From NCBI GenBank assembly GCA_029204225.1, contig CM055109.1, positions 20,132,349-20,196,348 of the forward strand: 64,000 nucleotides of DNA, written 5' to 3'. The stretch comes from Diphasiastrum complanatum (Eukaryota; Streptophyta; Lycopodiopsida; Lycopodiales; Lycopodiaceae). The position numbers and the translations under genes were made by a program. Below, piece by piece: positions 34,243 through 45,960 of the stretch; position 1 is the stretch's first letter, and each line of letters starts with the position of its first letter. A model generated the notes under the pieces. That model was not told the origin of the DNA. It worked only from the letters and a program-made list of their open reading frames with translations, and ran no database searches.

Positions 34243-35012
34243 TGTAAAAATAACAACAAAAAAGGATCCTAAAACACTTGAAATGATGAGAGAAGCAATA
34301 TATTATGATTCTATAAGATTAGCACAATTTGCACCATCAAAATCTACCAAAATCTATGCTTTAATCTCACTAAATGGCCCAAATCCTTGCATATGGCTTC
34401 ACATGTGTGAGTGAACGGCCGCCCATAGTCTGAGCATTGTACACCAGACCCACATTCACTCCAATAAGGATTAGAAATAACAAGCACTCAAAGAATTACA
34501 AATACAGAGAGAAATTGCACCAATATAAGAGGAAAATCACGTAATTGCTTGATTCATTTGAGTGATAGATCATCACATATATATACGTGATCCATCTCAG
34601 ATTTGAGCAGGTGTGAGCAGCCCTAACCCTATCCCTAATGCTATTTTAAGTGGATCTTTCATCCCTAACAAGTTAGAATTGGAATCATGGAGATCCCTCA
34701 ACAATGTAAAAACTACCAAAAATAGCTCCTACTTTTTCTCTCTTGGATCTAGGCATAATTTGGACTCATTCCAAAGGTGCTATCACTTACATAAACTTGA
34801 GAACATCATTATGGATGGAATCCTATCCTATTTGGTACATGTGGTGACATGCCACATCATGATCATCTATACCTGTATAGAAGTCATATGACCAACTAGT
34901 CACGCTAGAATTGTGAATTATTAACAAAAGTACGGCCAAAAATGGAGGAAAACATACTACAAATCTATAGCCTACAAACCCTAATTTATTCGGACATTAC
35001 CCAACTTATGCA

Positions 35013-36134
35013 TTGGTTCAAAAAGAATTAAAGCAAAAGCAAAGAGCTTGGGGAGGGCCAACAAGTGCATCATTATTACAAGTCATTAGAGAGATGGGAA
35101 CCATTGGTGGATTCCTTCTTGGATCTAGTGAGAGGCCAAATTCTACAAACTACTCAATATGGAAAGTGAGGATGGAGTCACTCTTAGTGATTTAAGACCT
35201 CTTTGACATTGTCCTAGATGAAGAGAATGAGCCTCTTGGAGGACAAGAATGGTTAGATATAAGAAGAAGGCAAGACTAGCACTTCATTGCATCAAAATGA
35301 ATGTTAGTGATGACCTCTTGACGGAGGTAGCCTCTTGCACATCTGCCAAGAAAGATTGGGATTCTTTAAAAGCTATACATAAATCCAACAACTTTACAAG
35401 AGTGCTTATGATAAGAAATCAAATCATACAAAGCATGAGGAGAAGTGATGAAAGTGCACAAGTGTATGTGCTAAGGATCAAGTCTCTCGACAAAGAGTTG
35501 GCTTCTATTGGTGGGAAGATCCTTGATAATGAGCTTGTACAAGTGATTCTCAATGGCTTAGGAGACGAGTTCTCCAATTCGGCTCAAAGTTTTGCCATCT
35601 AAGACACTTTGCCATCAATTGATAGTGTGCTAGTGGCAAAAGAGTATAGGATGCTCCATGCAAAATCTAGGATGAGCTCCTTATCATTGCAAGATGGAGA
35701 TGAGAGAGTAAATTTCTCATTAAAGAGCAAGAAGAAGACCAATGGATCCAAGAAGGATCATGCAAAGGAGGCAAAGGAGGAGGATCAAGCATCAAGTTCA
35801 AAGGCAAAGGACAAGTCAAAGTAAAAATGCTTCTTTTGTGTAAAGAAGGGGCATTACGCATTCGAATGCTACAAGATGCAAAGAGCACAAGAGGAGGATG
35901 ACAAACAAGGAAACCATGCACATGAAGAGGAGGAGAATTAAGGAGATGTATTCTTGATGGCATCTACATCCTCAGACACTTGGTGGATTGATAGTGGGGA
36001 TAGCTCCCACATGACTTGTGAAAAGGACTTTTTCTCAACTTTACACTCATCTAATGATGCTAAGAAGTTTTCTTGTACTACAAGTGATGAAGGGTGTAGA
36101 ATAGATGTGTTGGTACCATCTCTTTTTATCTAGA
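35013..36134 (+). pseudogene. gag and protease of copia element K1
   Basis: Copia gag (UBN2 type): GGFLLGSSERPNSTNYSIWK (compare GGYLLEASERLNTSNYSIWK in H at 59.6 kb), a TAA at 35193-35195, a frameshift near 35250, then KKARLALHCIKMNVSDD, SCTSAKKDWDSL and VLRIKSLDKELASIG. Nonsense codons at 35600 and 35822. Zinc knuckle CFFCVKKGHYAFEC at 35828-35869. Protease active site WWIDSGDSSHMTC with D at 35990; the usual residue after DSG is A, here D. Non-functional as it stands. Confidence 0.88.
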
Positions 36135-36147
36135 ATCCTCAATAAGT

Positions 36148-37218
36148 ATGGATCTAGAAAATGTTCTTTATGTACCATCAATTACCAAGAATATGCTAAG
36201 TGTTGATCAACTTTTGGAAAGTGATTTGGATGTCCACTTTAAACATGGAGTTTGTTCCATTTTGAAGAATGATGTTTGCATTGCAAAAGGATCTAAACAT
36301 GGAAGATTCTTTAAATTGGAAGCTAATATTGCTTTTGAGAATGTGAACTTGGCAAAGGAGGAGATCACTCAAGTGGACTTGGAAAAGTGTGAACTTGCTA
36401 GCATTGAGGAGCATCAAAAGGAGGAAGATCTTGAGGATCAGCCTCAAAGAATGAGAGTTCCAAGGAGGTCCTCAATGACAAAGGCTGAGTCATCAAAGTG
36501 CATGCCAATTGGCCATTCAAGCGTGCATCTTGCAAGGGTGGAGAGCATTGGAGAGCCTACTATCTTTGAATACTTTTTGGATAGTATTAGTAGGCATAAA
36601 GTGGCTTGTTTCTTATCTTTAAGATTCAAGGTGTTTAGTATTTTGTATGACAAGACAATGAAATTAGATGCTTTCAAATCTACATTTGTTGTTGATAAAG
36701 AAATTTCATTGGATAACTATTTTTGTAATAGTTTGAATAGAGTCATAAAAGATGAAACATCATTTATTGTGAAAATCTTTGTGTCCACATGCTTTGTGCA
36801 TGATCATTCCAATGTGAGGACCAAATATTATCCTACTTCAATGATAGGAATAATAGTAATGTTTTGCTCTTCAAGTAGAAATTGTAGAATCTGCATGTTT
36901 TCCACCAAAGAAGTTGTCAATGGTGAAAATGTGATCTTTCAAGAGTGGAAGATTTGTAAAATTGAAGAAGCACCTTTGGATCAACACCTTATTCAATTCA
37001 TTGATGGTTTAGAGTCAAGTCAAGTGGAGGAGCAAGCTCAAGACCCGAGGACTCCAAGAAGAACTTTGAGTATCAAGATGGAGCCATCAAGGCTCAATCA
37101 TATGGATCAAGCAAGGCAAGTTATCTTTGGAAACATTATGTATGCACTTAATAGTTTAATTGATGTATCTTCAAGTGCACAAAATGCCTTGGAATCCATG
37201 GCTTGGCATGATGTATAG
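36148..37218 (+). CDS. 356-codon open frame of copia element K1, pol largely missing
   Basis: The first 60 or so residues are the normal copia protease end (ENVLYVPSITKNMLSVDQLL..). After that the expected gag-pre-integrase HRRLGH motif, integrase core, RT and RNase H are all absent. Instead there is a linker-like stretch (DQPQRMRVPRRSSMTKAES), about 200 residues I do not recognise (for example LDNYFCNSLNRVIKDETSF), and a second linker-like stretch (AQDPRTPRRTLSIKMEPSR). The frame is intact, in contrast to the broken gag upstream, and stops at 37218, about 200 bp before the LTR. It may be the relic of a large pol deletion with other sequence filled in, or a non-autonomous element's own product. 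Confidence 0.6.
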   Translation: MDLENVLYVPSITKNMLSVDQLLESDLDVHFKHGVCSILKNDVCIAKGSKHGRFFKLEANIAFENVNLAKEEITQVDLEKCELASIEEHQKEEDLEDQPQRMRVPRRSSMTKAESSKCMPIGHSSVHLARVESIGEPTIFEYFLDSISRHKVACFLSLRFKVFSILYDKTMKLDAFKSTFVVDKEISLDNYFCNSLNRVIKDETSFIVKIFVSTCFVHDHSNVRTKYYPTSMIGIIVMFCSSSRNCRICMFSTKEVVNGENVIFQEWKICKIEEAPLDQHLIQFIDGLESSQVEEQAQDPRTPRRTLSIKMEPSRLNHMDQARQVIFGNIMYALNSLIDVSSSAQNALESMAWHDV

Positions 37219-37426
37219 TGTTTGAAGTGTGCTACACGTATATAGACACATTTGTGGAACATCTTGTAAGGGATCTTCTAGGAGGTGGTGAAAGATCCTT
37301 CATGGACATCATTCTCTATTGGAGTTTCAAAAATTTCTTGTTTGTAGCTAGATTTTTTAGACACTTCTAAAAGCATTCATTTATCTAGCAAGAGAGTTGT
37401 AAACAGATCCAGCTAAATTTGAGGAG

Positions 37427-37978
37427 TGTGAAAAATTGCCAAAAATTGGCAAATCTAGCTTGATAAAAAACAATGTAGAATCATGTAAAATGTACATAAG
37501 TGGGTCCCACACATGTGAGTTCATGGAGCCACGTGGGAAACCTACCCTACTATAGGTTGGATCAAGTCTAAAGGGTTGGTCATGTCATTTTGGTAGTGAT
37601 TCCTAGAAAGGAAGTCACTTTTGCTATGTATTTCATCTCTCCACTGATAGTGAGGAGATAGATTATTTTCGGAGCTCATTGGCAATCTTGAGCTAGTTCA
37701 CTATGTACATTGAGTTGTTGTGATCCAAATGAAACCAAATCAATTTTTACTTATTTCTCTGCTTGCAGGATGTTCTACAGTCTGTAGTACACATGTGCCA
37801 AGTCAGATTTACTGATTGATCAATGCTATTGATTGTTCTTACTTGTTGATTGTCAAATTGCCAATCTAGATCAACTTTTTTGTGTCTAGTTTTTTGATAG
37901 ATTGTAAAGCAAGCATCCAGTCACTCTTTTGGATATTTTGTAGATCCATTTATGGTCCTAAAGTATAGTACTTTCACA
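37427..37978 (+). repeat. 3' LTR of copia element K1
   Basis: 552 bp with inverted ends TGTGAAA..TTTCACA, directly after a TTTGAGGAG purine tract. Parts recur inverted at 42629-43106 and the first about 160 bp recur at 60100-60260. Confidence 0.9.
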
Positions 37979-39702
37979 ACTTGTCCAATCCTATGCTATC
38001 AAGGAGGAGTTACCCAACTTGGAGACTCTTCAAGGAATTCTTATTTCTGAGGAATCAAGACAAAAGTATAAGCTTTTGAGGATGGATAAGCTATCTCTCA
38101 AACATATTGAAGATGGCACAGCCCTCTTTGTCAAAGACAAGCACAAAGGGAGGAGCAAGAACCAAAATTATCAAGCCTTCACCATAGACAAAGCAAAGGA
38201 CAAAGACAAAGATGGAGAATTAGAAGATGATTCATCACATCCTTCTACCTCCAAATTTAGGAAAAAGAAGATTAAGTGTTTCTTTTGTAGAAAGAAGGGG
38301 CATTATGTCACTAATTGCTTCAAGAAGAAGAATTACCTCAAGCAAGCCAAGATCATCAATGAGAAAGAAAAAGAATCCATTGCAAGTGAAGGAGAAGGAT
38401 CCCTTGTGGTATCAAGTTTCTCCTCTACACCCTTCAGGAAGGATGGATCATGGTATATTGATAGTGGTGCTTCATCACACATGTGTTGCTCCAAGAATTC
38501 TTTCGATTCTATTGTACCTTATCAAGGATTTAAGTAATCAATATACACAACAAATGATCATGCATGTACTATTGAAGGAATTGGGAGTATTCCCTTGAAG
38601 CTTGCATCTTCTAAAGTTTTATCTCTTTCCAATGTTCTTTTTGCTCCTAGAATAAAAAAGAACCTTATAAGTATTGGAAAGTTGCTTTGTAATGACCTTG
38701 ATGTGAAATTCAACATCAATATCTGTATTATTAAGAGAGGTGATGAGATCCTTCCACATGGATCTAGATATGGTGGCATTTTCAAATTAAATCCACATGA
38801 AAGTGAAAACTTTTGTGATGTTGCTTTTATGACTACTATTTCCAAGGAGGAGTTATGGCATAGGAGATTGGGACATTCCAATTTTGGAGATCCAAGTTTA
38901 TGGATCTTGGTTGGATGTTTATCCACCAAGGAGGCCTATAAAGCCTTTATACTCTCTACCTCAAAGGTGATTGAGAATAGAGATGATATCATAGTTTATG
39001 AAGATCAACATTCAACCTTGTAAGGGGCCAAGATCAAGGCATCTCAAGATGCGCATCACAAATTATTTCTATTGAAGATAGTCAAGATGTGATGGGATTG
39101 AGGTTTGAGGAGGAGCCTCCTCAACACATGTATTCAAGGAGATCTTCAAGAGGCAAGGCCGAGTCTTTATGGCTATTTATCTATAGTAAAAAGAGGCAAG
39201 TTTCAGGTGATATCCACTCCAACATTCTCACTTATGCTTCTATTCCATTATTTGATGTACTATCTTGCTTTATTGAGATTTTTACATCTCAAATTTTAAG
39301 TAAGGCAATTCTTGTTTTGGATGATGTCTATTGTATGGACATATTTTTGTCATTGTTGGCTTAGATATGTTTCCAAAACAATTTAAAAGCAAGATATTGT
39401 ATCATCAAAAGTATGCTTGCAGATCTAGTAAGAGCAAGAATGAGTTTGAAAAATCATGTTTTTACATGTTATGAGACATTTTGTAAACTCTCTTGAGATT
39501 GAGTGAAGCATCCAAAGAGGACACTTACATCCTTGAGAAAGTATTTAGCCTCAAAAAGATGAAGTTAGCATTCGATATCAAAATTAGATCCATCATGGAT
39601 AAAGTTCATAGTATGTGGACTAGTCAAGCTAGTATGCTTAATCTTGATCATCAACACTTTTATGATCTCTATGATCTTTATAATCTTTATGAGGCACATT
39701 AG
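37979..39702 (+). pseudogene. Copia element K2: gag end, protease and linker, pol core missing
   Basis: Gag end LQGILISEESRQKYKLL, knuckle CFFCRKKGHYVTNC (near 38278), protease WYIDSGASSHMCC (near 38455), stop at 38535, protease end LASSKVLSLSNVLFAPRIKK, gag-pre-integrase LWHRRLGHSNF (near 38855). The frame then jumps straight to CLSTKEAYKAFI and a linker EEEPPQHMYSRRSSRGKAES (near 39105). Beyond that is unrecognised sequence with stops to about 39702. As in K1, the integrase core, RT and RNase H are missing. The LTR of K1 abuts this gag end directly, so K1 or a recombination event cut off K2's 5' part. Confidence 0.75.
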
Positions 39703-40460
39703 TATAGAATGTTATGCTTCTAAGATATCTTAATATGATAGATTGTTCTTAATGACAAATAGGGTTCGAAAGATAATGCTATTTTATGGTGCAATGTTTA
39801 ACACTCATTTAGAGCTTGTTGAAACTCATTTCATAACATAGACCTAGATTTGTTACACACAATGTATCGTGAGAAGAAGCATACATTCTGGAAAAATCAT
39901 GACTTCGTCACAAGATTCCCTCACGATGACTATTCAAGTTTGGGCTCTAAACAGATTTTGGTTGCATGTTCTCAAAGGATAATGTTGCTTCAAAATATAT
40001 GAATAAGAATGGTATTTAGTAGATAATATGCAATGATGAATTGGTCATTAGACCTACCATGGTTACATATGGATATAGGAAAACTTAGTTATAAATGTGT
40101 ATGTAGCAAGATTCTGGAATAACATAAACCAAAGCATATGCTTCATACAATAAGTCCAAGAACATAAACCAAAGCATATGCTTCATACAATAAGTCCAAT
40201 AACATAAACAGGAAGGGTTCTACAAAACAATGCTATAAAAATAATTGAAATTGATTTGGTCCTAGAAACTCACAAAGGTCTCACTTTGTCTTGATTACCT
40301 CAAATTTTACTTCTAGCCCTCTCTTGGACTTCTAGTCACAGTTCTTACACTCCCTCACAAATATGAAATGCAGATTAGATGAGATTCCATCAATGACATA
40401 TCAAATTCTATCAATTTTGGCTATTTTTGGACAAAAGCATGACTAAATCTCATCACACTC
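39703..40460. other. Unassigned; holds a 40-bp tandem repeat
   Basis: No coding content. Two exact or near-exact 40-bp units (AACATAAACCAAAGCATATG..) lie at 40122-40161 and 40162-40201. Confidence 0.65.
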
Positions 40461-42244
40461 ATTAGGGCCCTTTTTGGACTCAAAAAGGGCTCTTTCTTGC
40501 CTAAACAGGTTTGTTAATCATAATTAGTTTAGTGTTAATCAATCCTACGTGGCACTTTTACCTTGGGTTACCACATAGGGTGAGCAAGAGTTAAGGGCTA
40601 AATATAGGTCCCATCATCCATAGACTTTTGTAGGTACTTTGTAAGGCAAGACTAGCATATTCATTGTCTTGGTTCCAATAGGACAACAGCTAGGGCTCTA
40701 GGTGGGACATAGACTTGCAGGCCTCATTTAATGCCCAAGTACATTTCAAATTTGAAAATTGCTTATGAATTTTAATCAACCCACTTTTGTGTCCCCCTTC
40801 ACATTCAAACTAAGACTACCTCACTTTCATTAGCCTTTAACATATCAAATAATTTATTTTTTTCAGATGGATATTATTTTTTCAAAATTGGCCTTCAGGA
40901 TACATTTTCATTTCGCAATGGATTTAGTCTGTTTGACCTCAGAACCTCAAAAAAGGTGTTTATAAGTCAATTTGTTTTTATTAGTTTGCAAACAGAAATA
41001 TATCTTGGAAGCCAGTTTTTCGTTTTTTTTTTTGGCTTGAGATCGCGATTTTTGGCCGTTTCGCTTCATCAGAAGGTCAAAAATTGCGTTTCGGACCAAT
41101 TTTTTTTTTTTCAAAATCACGGTAAGGCGCGATTTTGGGCTGCTTGGTCAAACGGCCCAAAATCGCGCCTTACCGTGATTTAAAAAAAAAAAAATTGGTT
41201 CGAAACGCAATTTTTGGCCTTCTGATGAAGCGAAACGGCCAAAAATCGCGATTTCGAACCAAAAAAAAAAACGAAAAACTGGTTTTCGGGATATATTTCT
41301 GTTTGCAAACTAATAAAAACAAATTGACTTATAAACATCTTTTTTGAGGTTCTGAGGTCAAACAGACTAAATCCATAGCGAAACAAAAATGTATCCCCCG
41401 GAGGCCAGTTTTTCGTTTTTTTTGGCCCGAAATCGCGATTTTTGGCCGTTTCGCTTCATCAGAAGGCCAAAATTGCGTTTCTTACCAAAATTTATCCTTT
41501 TTTTTTTTCAAAATCACGGTAAAAATCGCGCCTTACCATGATTTTGAAAAAAAAAGAATTTTTTTTTTTGGTCCGAAACGCAATTTTTGGCCTTCTGATG
41601 AAGCGAAACGGCCAAAAATCGCGATTTTGGGCCAAAAAAAAACAAAAAACTGGCCTCCGAGATAAATTTTTATTTGTAAACTAATAAAACAAATTGAGTT
41701 CTAAACACTTTTTTTGAGATTCTGAGGTCAAACAGACTAAGTCCATGACGAAATAAAAATGTATTCCAAAGGTCAATTTTGAAAAAAATGATATCCATCT
41801 GAAAAAAATAAATTATTTGGTATGTGAAAAGCTAATGAAAGTGATGTAGTCTTAGTTTGAATGTGAAGGGGGACACAAAAGTGGGTTGATTAAAATTCAT
41901 AAGCAAGTTTCAAATTTGAAATGTACTTGGGCATTAAATGAGGCTTGCAAGTCTATGTCTCACCTAGAGCACTAGCTGTTGTCCTATTGTTGGCTACTAG
42001 GTACTATGTGTAGCTATTGTTGGTTACTAGGTACTTTCAAGTGTATCCAAGTAGGGTTAATGTAGGGTTAATGCTAGAGGTGTACTTTGTGGGCCCACAC
42101 TTGATTTAATCTACACCATTGAATCTGCCATGTCATATGGACCATTCTTGCTTAATTGTCACACTTTTATTGGTACACGTGTCGTCATTAACACTAATCC
42201 AGATTAGTAAAGAGGCCCTTTTTGAGTTCAAAAAAGGCCCTAAT
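40461..42244. repeat. Giant imperfect inverted repeat (foldback structure)
   Basis: The left end ATTAGGGCCCTTTTTGGACTC is mirrored by GAGTTCAAAAAAGGCCCTAAT at the right end. Further in, the arms pair again (AGCTAGGGCTCTAGG with its mirror near 41965; the stretch before CCTCATTTAATGCCCAAG, mirrored near 41935). The centre consists of two successive near-perfect palindromes, about 40975-41310 (centre near 41143) and 41400-41650 (centre near 41527), each built of TTTTTGGCCGTTTCGCTTC blocks and A/T runs. No coding capacity. A direct target duplication was not found. Confidence 0.88.
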
Positions 42245-42628
42245 GTCTTGATGTACTTTCAAGACCTGTAAAAAAAATCTAGAGGACCTAATTTCAGCCT
42301 AGATTAATTAGATCTCATGACCCTATGTCAAATTTAATGAATGGCACTCAATCTTGGTAGCTTTTCCTAGGATTGGCACCAAAAATCACATTAAGAACTC
42401 ACAAATTGGATTTTTGGTGATCAAATAAATGTAGTGCATTAATTGTCGGTTCAGAGATGCCCACATGTGTGGACAATACAGATTTGGATCCCTACCAATT
42501 TTGGAATCAAATTCCCTCACCAAAACGTAGATTCTAGCTCGCCCTCCTAGTTTTTAGCACCAATACTTGCTAAAAATGGATTTGCATTAGATCAATGGGT
42601 TATGCTCTTGTACTTGGATCAAATACCA
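42245..42628 (-). other. Probable leader of the inverted K1-family element
   Basis: Lies just inside the decayed primer-binding site on the minus strand. No gag frame is visible before the giant inverted repeat begins. Confidence 0.4.
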
Positions 42629-43106
42629 TGTGAAAGTACTGTACTTTAGGACCATAAATGGATCTACAAAAGATCCACAAGGGTGATTGCAACCTATTAA
42701 AAAACTAGACACAAAAAAGTTGATCTAGATTGGCGATTTGATAATCAACAAGCAAGAACAATTAATAGCATTGATCAATCACTAAATCCGACTTGTCACA
42801 TGTGTACTATAGGCTGTATTACTGCTTGAAAAGTACAAATTGATTTGGTTGCATTTGGATCACAAAAACTCAATGTACATAGTGAACTAGCTCGAGATCA
42901 CTATGGAGAGATGGAATACATAGCAAAAGTGACTTCTTTGTAAAGTTAGGTGAATTTCCAGCATTTAATAAGGAAGTTAACTCAGCATTTTTTCCCTAAA
43001 ATCAAACCCTAGTCTATTTTCCAGAGTCATGCCTAGTAGGTGACTAGTTGGTCAATTTTTCACCTTAAACTTAGGTGTAGGTCCTATAATCTAGGAATCA
43101 CTACCG
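42629..43106 (-). repeat. Inverted, altered copy of the K1-family LTR
   Basis: The minus strand matches the K1 LTR from TGATTCCTAGA (near 43095) to the end CTTTCACA (42629), followed by a decayed primer-binding site TGGTATTTGATCC. About 150 bp (about 42946-43093) do not match K1's LTR. Confidence 0.8.
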
Positions 43107-43965
43107 TTCTGTTGTGGAGTGTAGCTCGTAGTAAACTGGTGGTGCACGCCACATGAAGATAGGTAGTCCTTCATCTCATTTGACAAGAACTCTCCCCCTG
43201 AATCAGACCGTAGGGCCTTGATCCTCTAACCAATTTGATTCTTAGTGTATAGCTTGAAGTCGCTCATAGGACCACACAAGTCACTGTGTATCAGTGACAA
43301 GATGGATTTCGCCCTTTTGGCTTGTCCTCTAGGAAATCTCATCCTAGGTTGTTTCCCTAGTAGACAATTTTCACAGAGAGTCTGATTAGTTGTGGTGACA
43401 GCAATTATATTCATGTCCATAACCATTTTATTGTGATGCATATACAAGATTGAACGCATGTTTAAATGACCTAATCTTTGATGCCACAAATTAGCATATG
43501 AACAACTCACAGAAAGTGCAACATCATGACTCAGTATGTACAAATTTTCTTCTCTATAAGCATAGAGGATTTCTTTTGAGTTCTCATCTAAGTACATCGA
43601 TTGGCAGTGAACAAAGCTCTATAGCCCTGATTTGTGATCTTGCTAATAGATAAAAGGTTCTTTGTTAATTTGGGTACATAAAGTACTCCATTAAGCTACC
43701 TAGTGCTGCCATCAGAGAACTGCAGTTGAATAGACCCTTGGCCTTCAACTTGGTGTGAACTGGAGTCACCAAAGAAAATGTACTTTGATTCTTTAGTTGT
43801 GAGTGTAGAGAAGAGGTCATTGCATGGCGTCATGTGCTGAGAAGCACTTGAATTGAGATACCAATGATGGGCATCTCTACTAGATTGATCTTGTACCATC
43901 AGCACCTTCTCTTCATCTTGGGATCCTTTGAATGTGTCAGAGTTGCCTTCTTGGTGCTGCTGCAT
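43107..43965 (-). pseudogene. Protease and partial integrase of copia element F
   Basis: Protease region HHWYLNSSASQHMTPCNDLF (the active-site Asp is replaced: LNSSAS where D-S-G-A is normal), then VEGQGSIQLQF, gag-pre-integrase LWHQRLGHLNMRS, CENCLLGKQPRMRF and HSDLCGPM (first integrase Asp). Internal sequence is lost after YTKNQIG; a later integrase piece SDSGGEFLS..TPQQNG is readable at 43205-43107, where it meets the LTR fragment at 43106. RT and RNase H are gone. Confidence 0.87.
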
Positions 43966-44769
43966 CTTCTTCTTTGCTTCATTGTGCTTGAGGATGCGAC
44001 AGTCCTTGATGTCGTGGTTGGTCCTTTTGCAATATCTGCAAAATAGCTTGGTCTTGAATGATGAGTGACTATATTGTTGATGTTGTGGTTGTGATACTGT
44101 TGGCTATTCTGTCTTTGTCTTCTTATCCTTGAAGCCTTTCTTCTTCTTGGATTGTTGCTTGTTTAAATAGAGTGCCATGGATTTGGTACTCATAGATGTG
44201 GACAAGCTTTTCCTCCTGACTTCTTCCTACAACAATCTTGTTGTCAACTTTTGGAGAGACAGCGTAGGGGTATTGCTCAAAAGCAACACTAAATTATCGT
44301 AGGAGGATGGAAGACTAGCAAGAAGAGACATGGTAGAGTCTTCTTTAGATATAGGAGAACCTATTGCAGCCAGTTGGTTCAGCAATTGTTTGAACTCGTT
44401 TAGATGGTCACTGACTGAGGTGCTTTCACTCATTCTGAGTGTCAGCACCTTGTTCCTCAAGAAGAGACGAGTCGAGACATCTGAGGTCTCGTAGATGCTA
44501 GTGAATGTATCCCATGCTTCTTTGGAAGTAGTGCAGTTGGATACATGAGCAATTTGAGTGTCTTTAAGGTTTAGAGATACAATGGCAAGAGCCTTGCCAT
44601 CCTTGGCTTCCCAAGCTGGGAGCTGTTCGGGTTTTGTCAGTCTGGCTATAGAACTGTTGATGTATCCCCATAACTCCTTTTCAATCAAGATCATCCTCTT
44701 CAACTTCCACATGTGAAAGTCGTCTTCGTTGAATTTATTGATCAAGCGGATCTCTGAGGTGCCTTCCAT
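43966..44769 (-). CDS. gag of copia element F
   Basis: Start chosen at the ATG complementary to 44767-44769 (MEGTSEIRLINKFN); the frame is open further upstream into the leader. UBN2-type capsid: FHMWKLKRMILIEKELWGYI, SCTTSKEAWDTFTSIYE-like, LRMSESTSVSDHLNEFKQL. The open frame ends at 44227; after a lesion the zinc knuckle CRYCKRTNHDIKDC follows at about 44003-44044. The element J fragment at 47.7-49.0 kb has the same knuckle type. Function: capsid and RNA binding; broken between capsid and knuckle. Confidence 0.85.
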
Positions 44770-44851
44770 AGAGATCGAAATTATACACAAACAACTTAGA
44801 ACAATTTTGGGAAAAAAGAAGATTCTGGACTCTAGTAATCCACTGAACCAA

Positions 44852-44863
44852 AGCTTTGATGCC
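44852..44863 (-). promoter_or_regulatory. Primer-binding site of copia element F
   Basis: The minus strand reads TGGCATCAAAGC, a variant of the iMet site, four bases after the LTR end CACCAACA. Confidence 0.7.
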
Positions 44864-44868
44864 ACTTT

Positions 44869-45337
44869 TGTTGGTGTATGATGTAAAATGGTGGTTTGCA
44901 TGGTCTACAATTGATTGCGACTGCAGTGGAGCAGTGACGGAAGCAGAATACGAGAGACGATTACGATGTAAACAATGTCTCTACCAACAGTAAGAAAAAT
45001 AATTGTGAACACAGTAATAACTGTGATTTCAGGAATATGCATTGACTAGGGAACGGAATCAAAAACTGCTAGTCCTTTTGGGTTATCAGAGTAGGAGTCT
45101 GAGACTGCCGAAACAGTAGGATTGCGAAGCATTAGGCGTCTTGGACAGCCATGCGATCCTCTGTCTCTGATAACCGTGTTTGTGTGCAAGAGAGTGAGAG
45201 AGACAATTGCATTCAATCAAGAATGTAATAATTGAATAGTAGCAAATTTGTATAATAGAGAGAATCGGAACACAATACAGTAGCATTGATAAGCGCGTAT
45301 TCCTACATACAGATTTTCAAACAATAGCTACAGTTCT

Positions 45338-45419
<82 letters not shown>
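44869..45419 (-). repeat. 5' LTR of element F, truncated at its CT tract
   Basis: The minus strand ends ..CATACACCAACA. It matches 63010-63428 inverted (GCTATTGTTT, TATTACGTTCTTGATTGAATG-like, ACGCCTAATGCTT). Beyond the CT tract (45341-45419) the match stops, so the LTR is broken at the microsatellite. Confidence 0.85.
45341..45419. repeat. 79-bp CT microsatellite in LTR F
   Basis: Uninterrupted dinucleotide tract. The equivalent tract in the opposite-strand LTR (62931-63009) has the same length. Confidence 0.95.
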
Positions 45420-45420
<1 letters not shown>

Positions 45421-45429
45421 GGCTTGTAG

Positions 45430-45960
45430 TGGCTAACTGCATATTTTTTTAGAAGTTGTGCTACCAAAGCCTTAGCCAACTAATGTTCCAAATCATCATT
45501 TTGCTTTCCCAATTCATTGATGAGGTTGATGATTGGATCTACATAATTTTTATGTTTGACCTCGAATTCTTGGACCAGCTACTCCTATGTTTGTAGCTTG
45601 GCAATGACCGTGTTGTATTTGTCAATGGGTATAGGCCTGGTGTCCACTGGCATGGGTGCTTCCTTTGTGAGGATCACCTGCACCCGGCACTCAATCTTTT
45701 TCTATTCTGTTTCGACCCTAGTTTGCAAGGCTTGATTTTGTCTTTGTAGAAGTGGTACCATGGCCTGATAGAATATGATACTAGCCTGCATGGCATCCAT
45801 ATCTAACTATATCTTGGCCATCTTAGCCTTTGCTTCACTTGACTCTTATTGTAGCTAGTGGATCTGCATTTGGAAATTATTGCTGTTGGAACACTCCAGC
45901 TGCCATTTCAATTTTGCTACGTCTTTTGCCCTTTTCTCTTAGGATCCTTTACCATTATGG
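45430..45960 (-). pseudogene. Coiled-coil-like reading frame downstream of a gypsy integrase
   Basis: The minus strand gives one frame with about six stops: KDVAKLKWQLECSNSNN.., AKAKMAKI, MVPLLQRQNQALQTRVET, YNTVIAKLQT, INLINELGKQNDDLEH. The spacing of hydrophobic residues and the Lys/Glu/Gln richness suggest a coiled coil. It lies 3' of an integrase end on the same strand, where some gypsy lineages (Athila/Tat) carry an extra frame. Identity is not established. Confidence 0.45.

Noticed and set aside
41030-41650. CRISPR-like or satellite array
   Set aside because: The repeats are inverted palindromes with A/T runs, not evenly spaced direct repeats with unique spacers.
40461-42244. PIF/Harbinger element with TTA/TAA target duplication
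   Set aside because: The flanking TTA and TAA are mirror images, not a direct repeat, and may belong to the inverted repeat itself.
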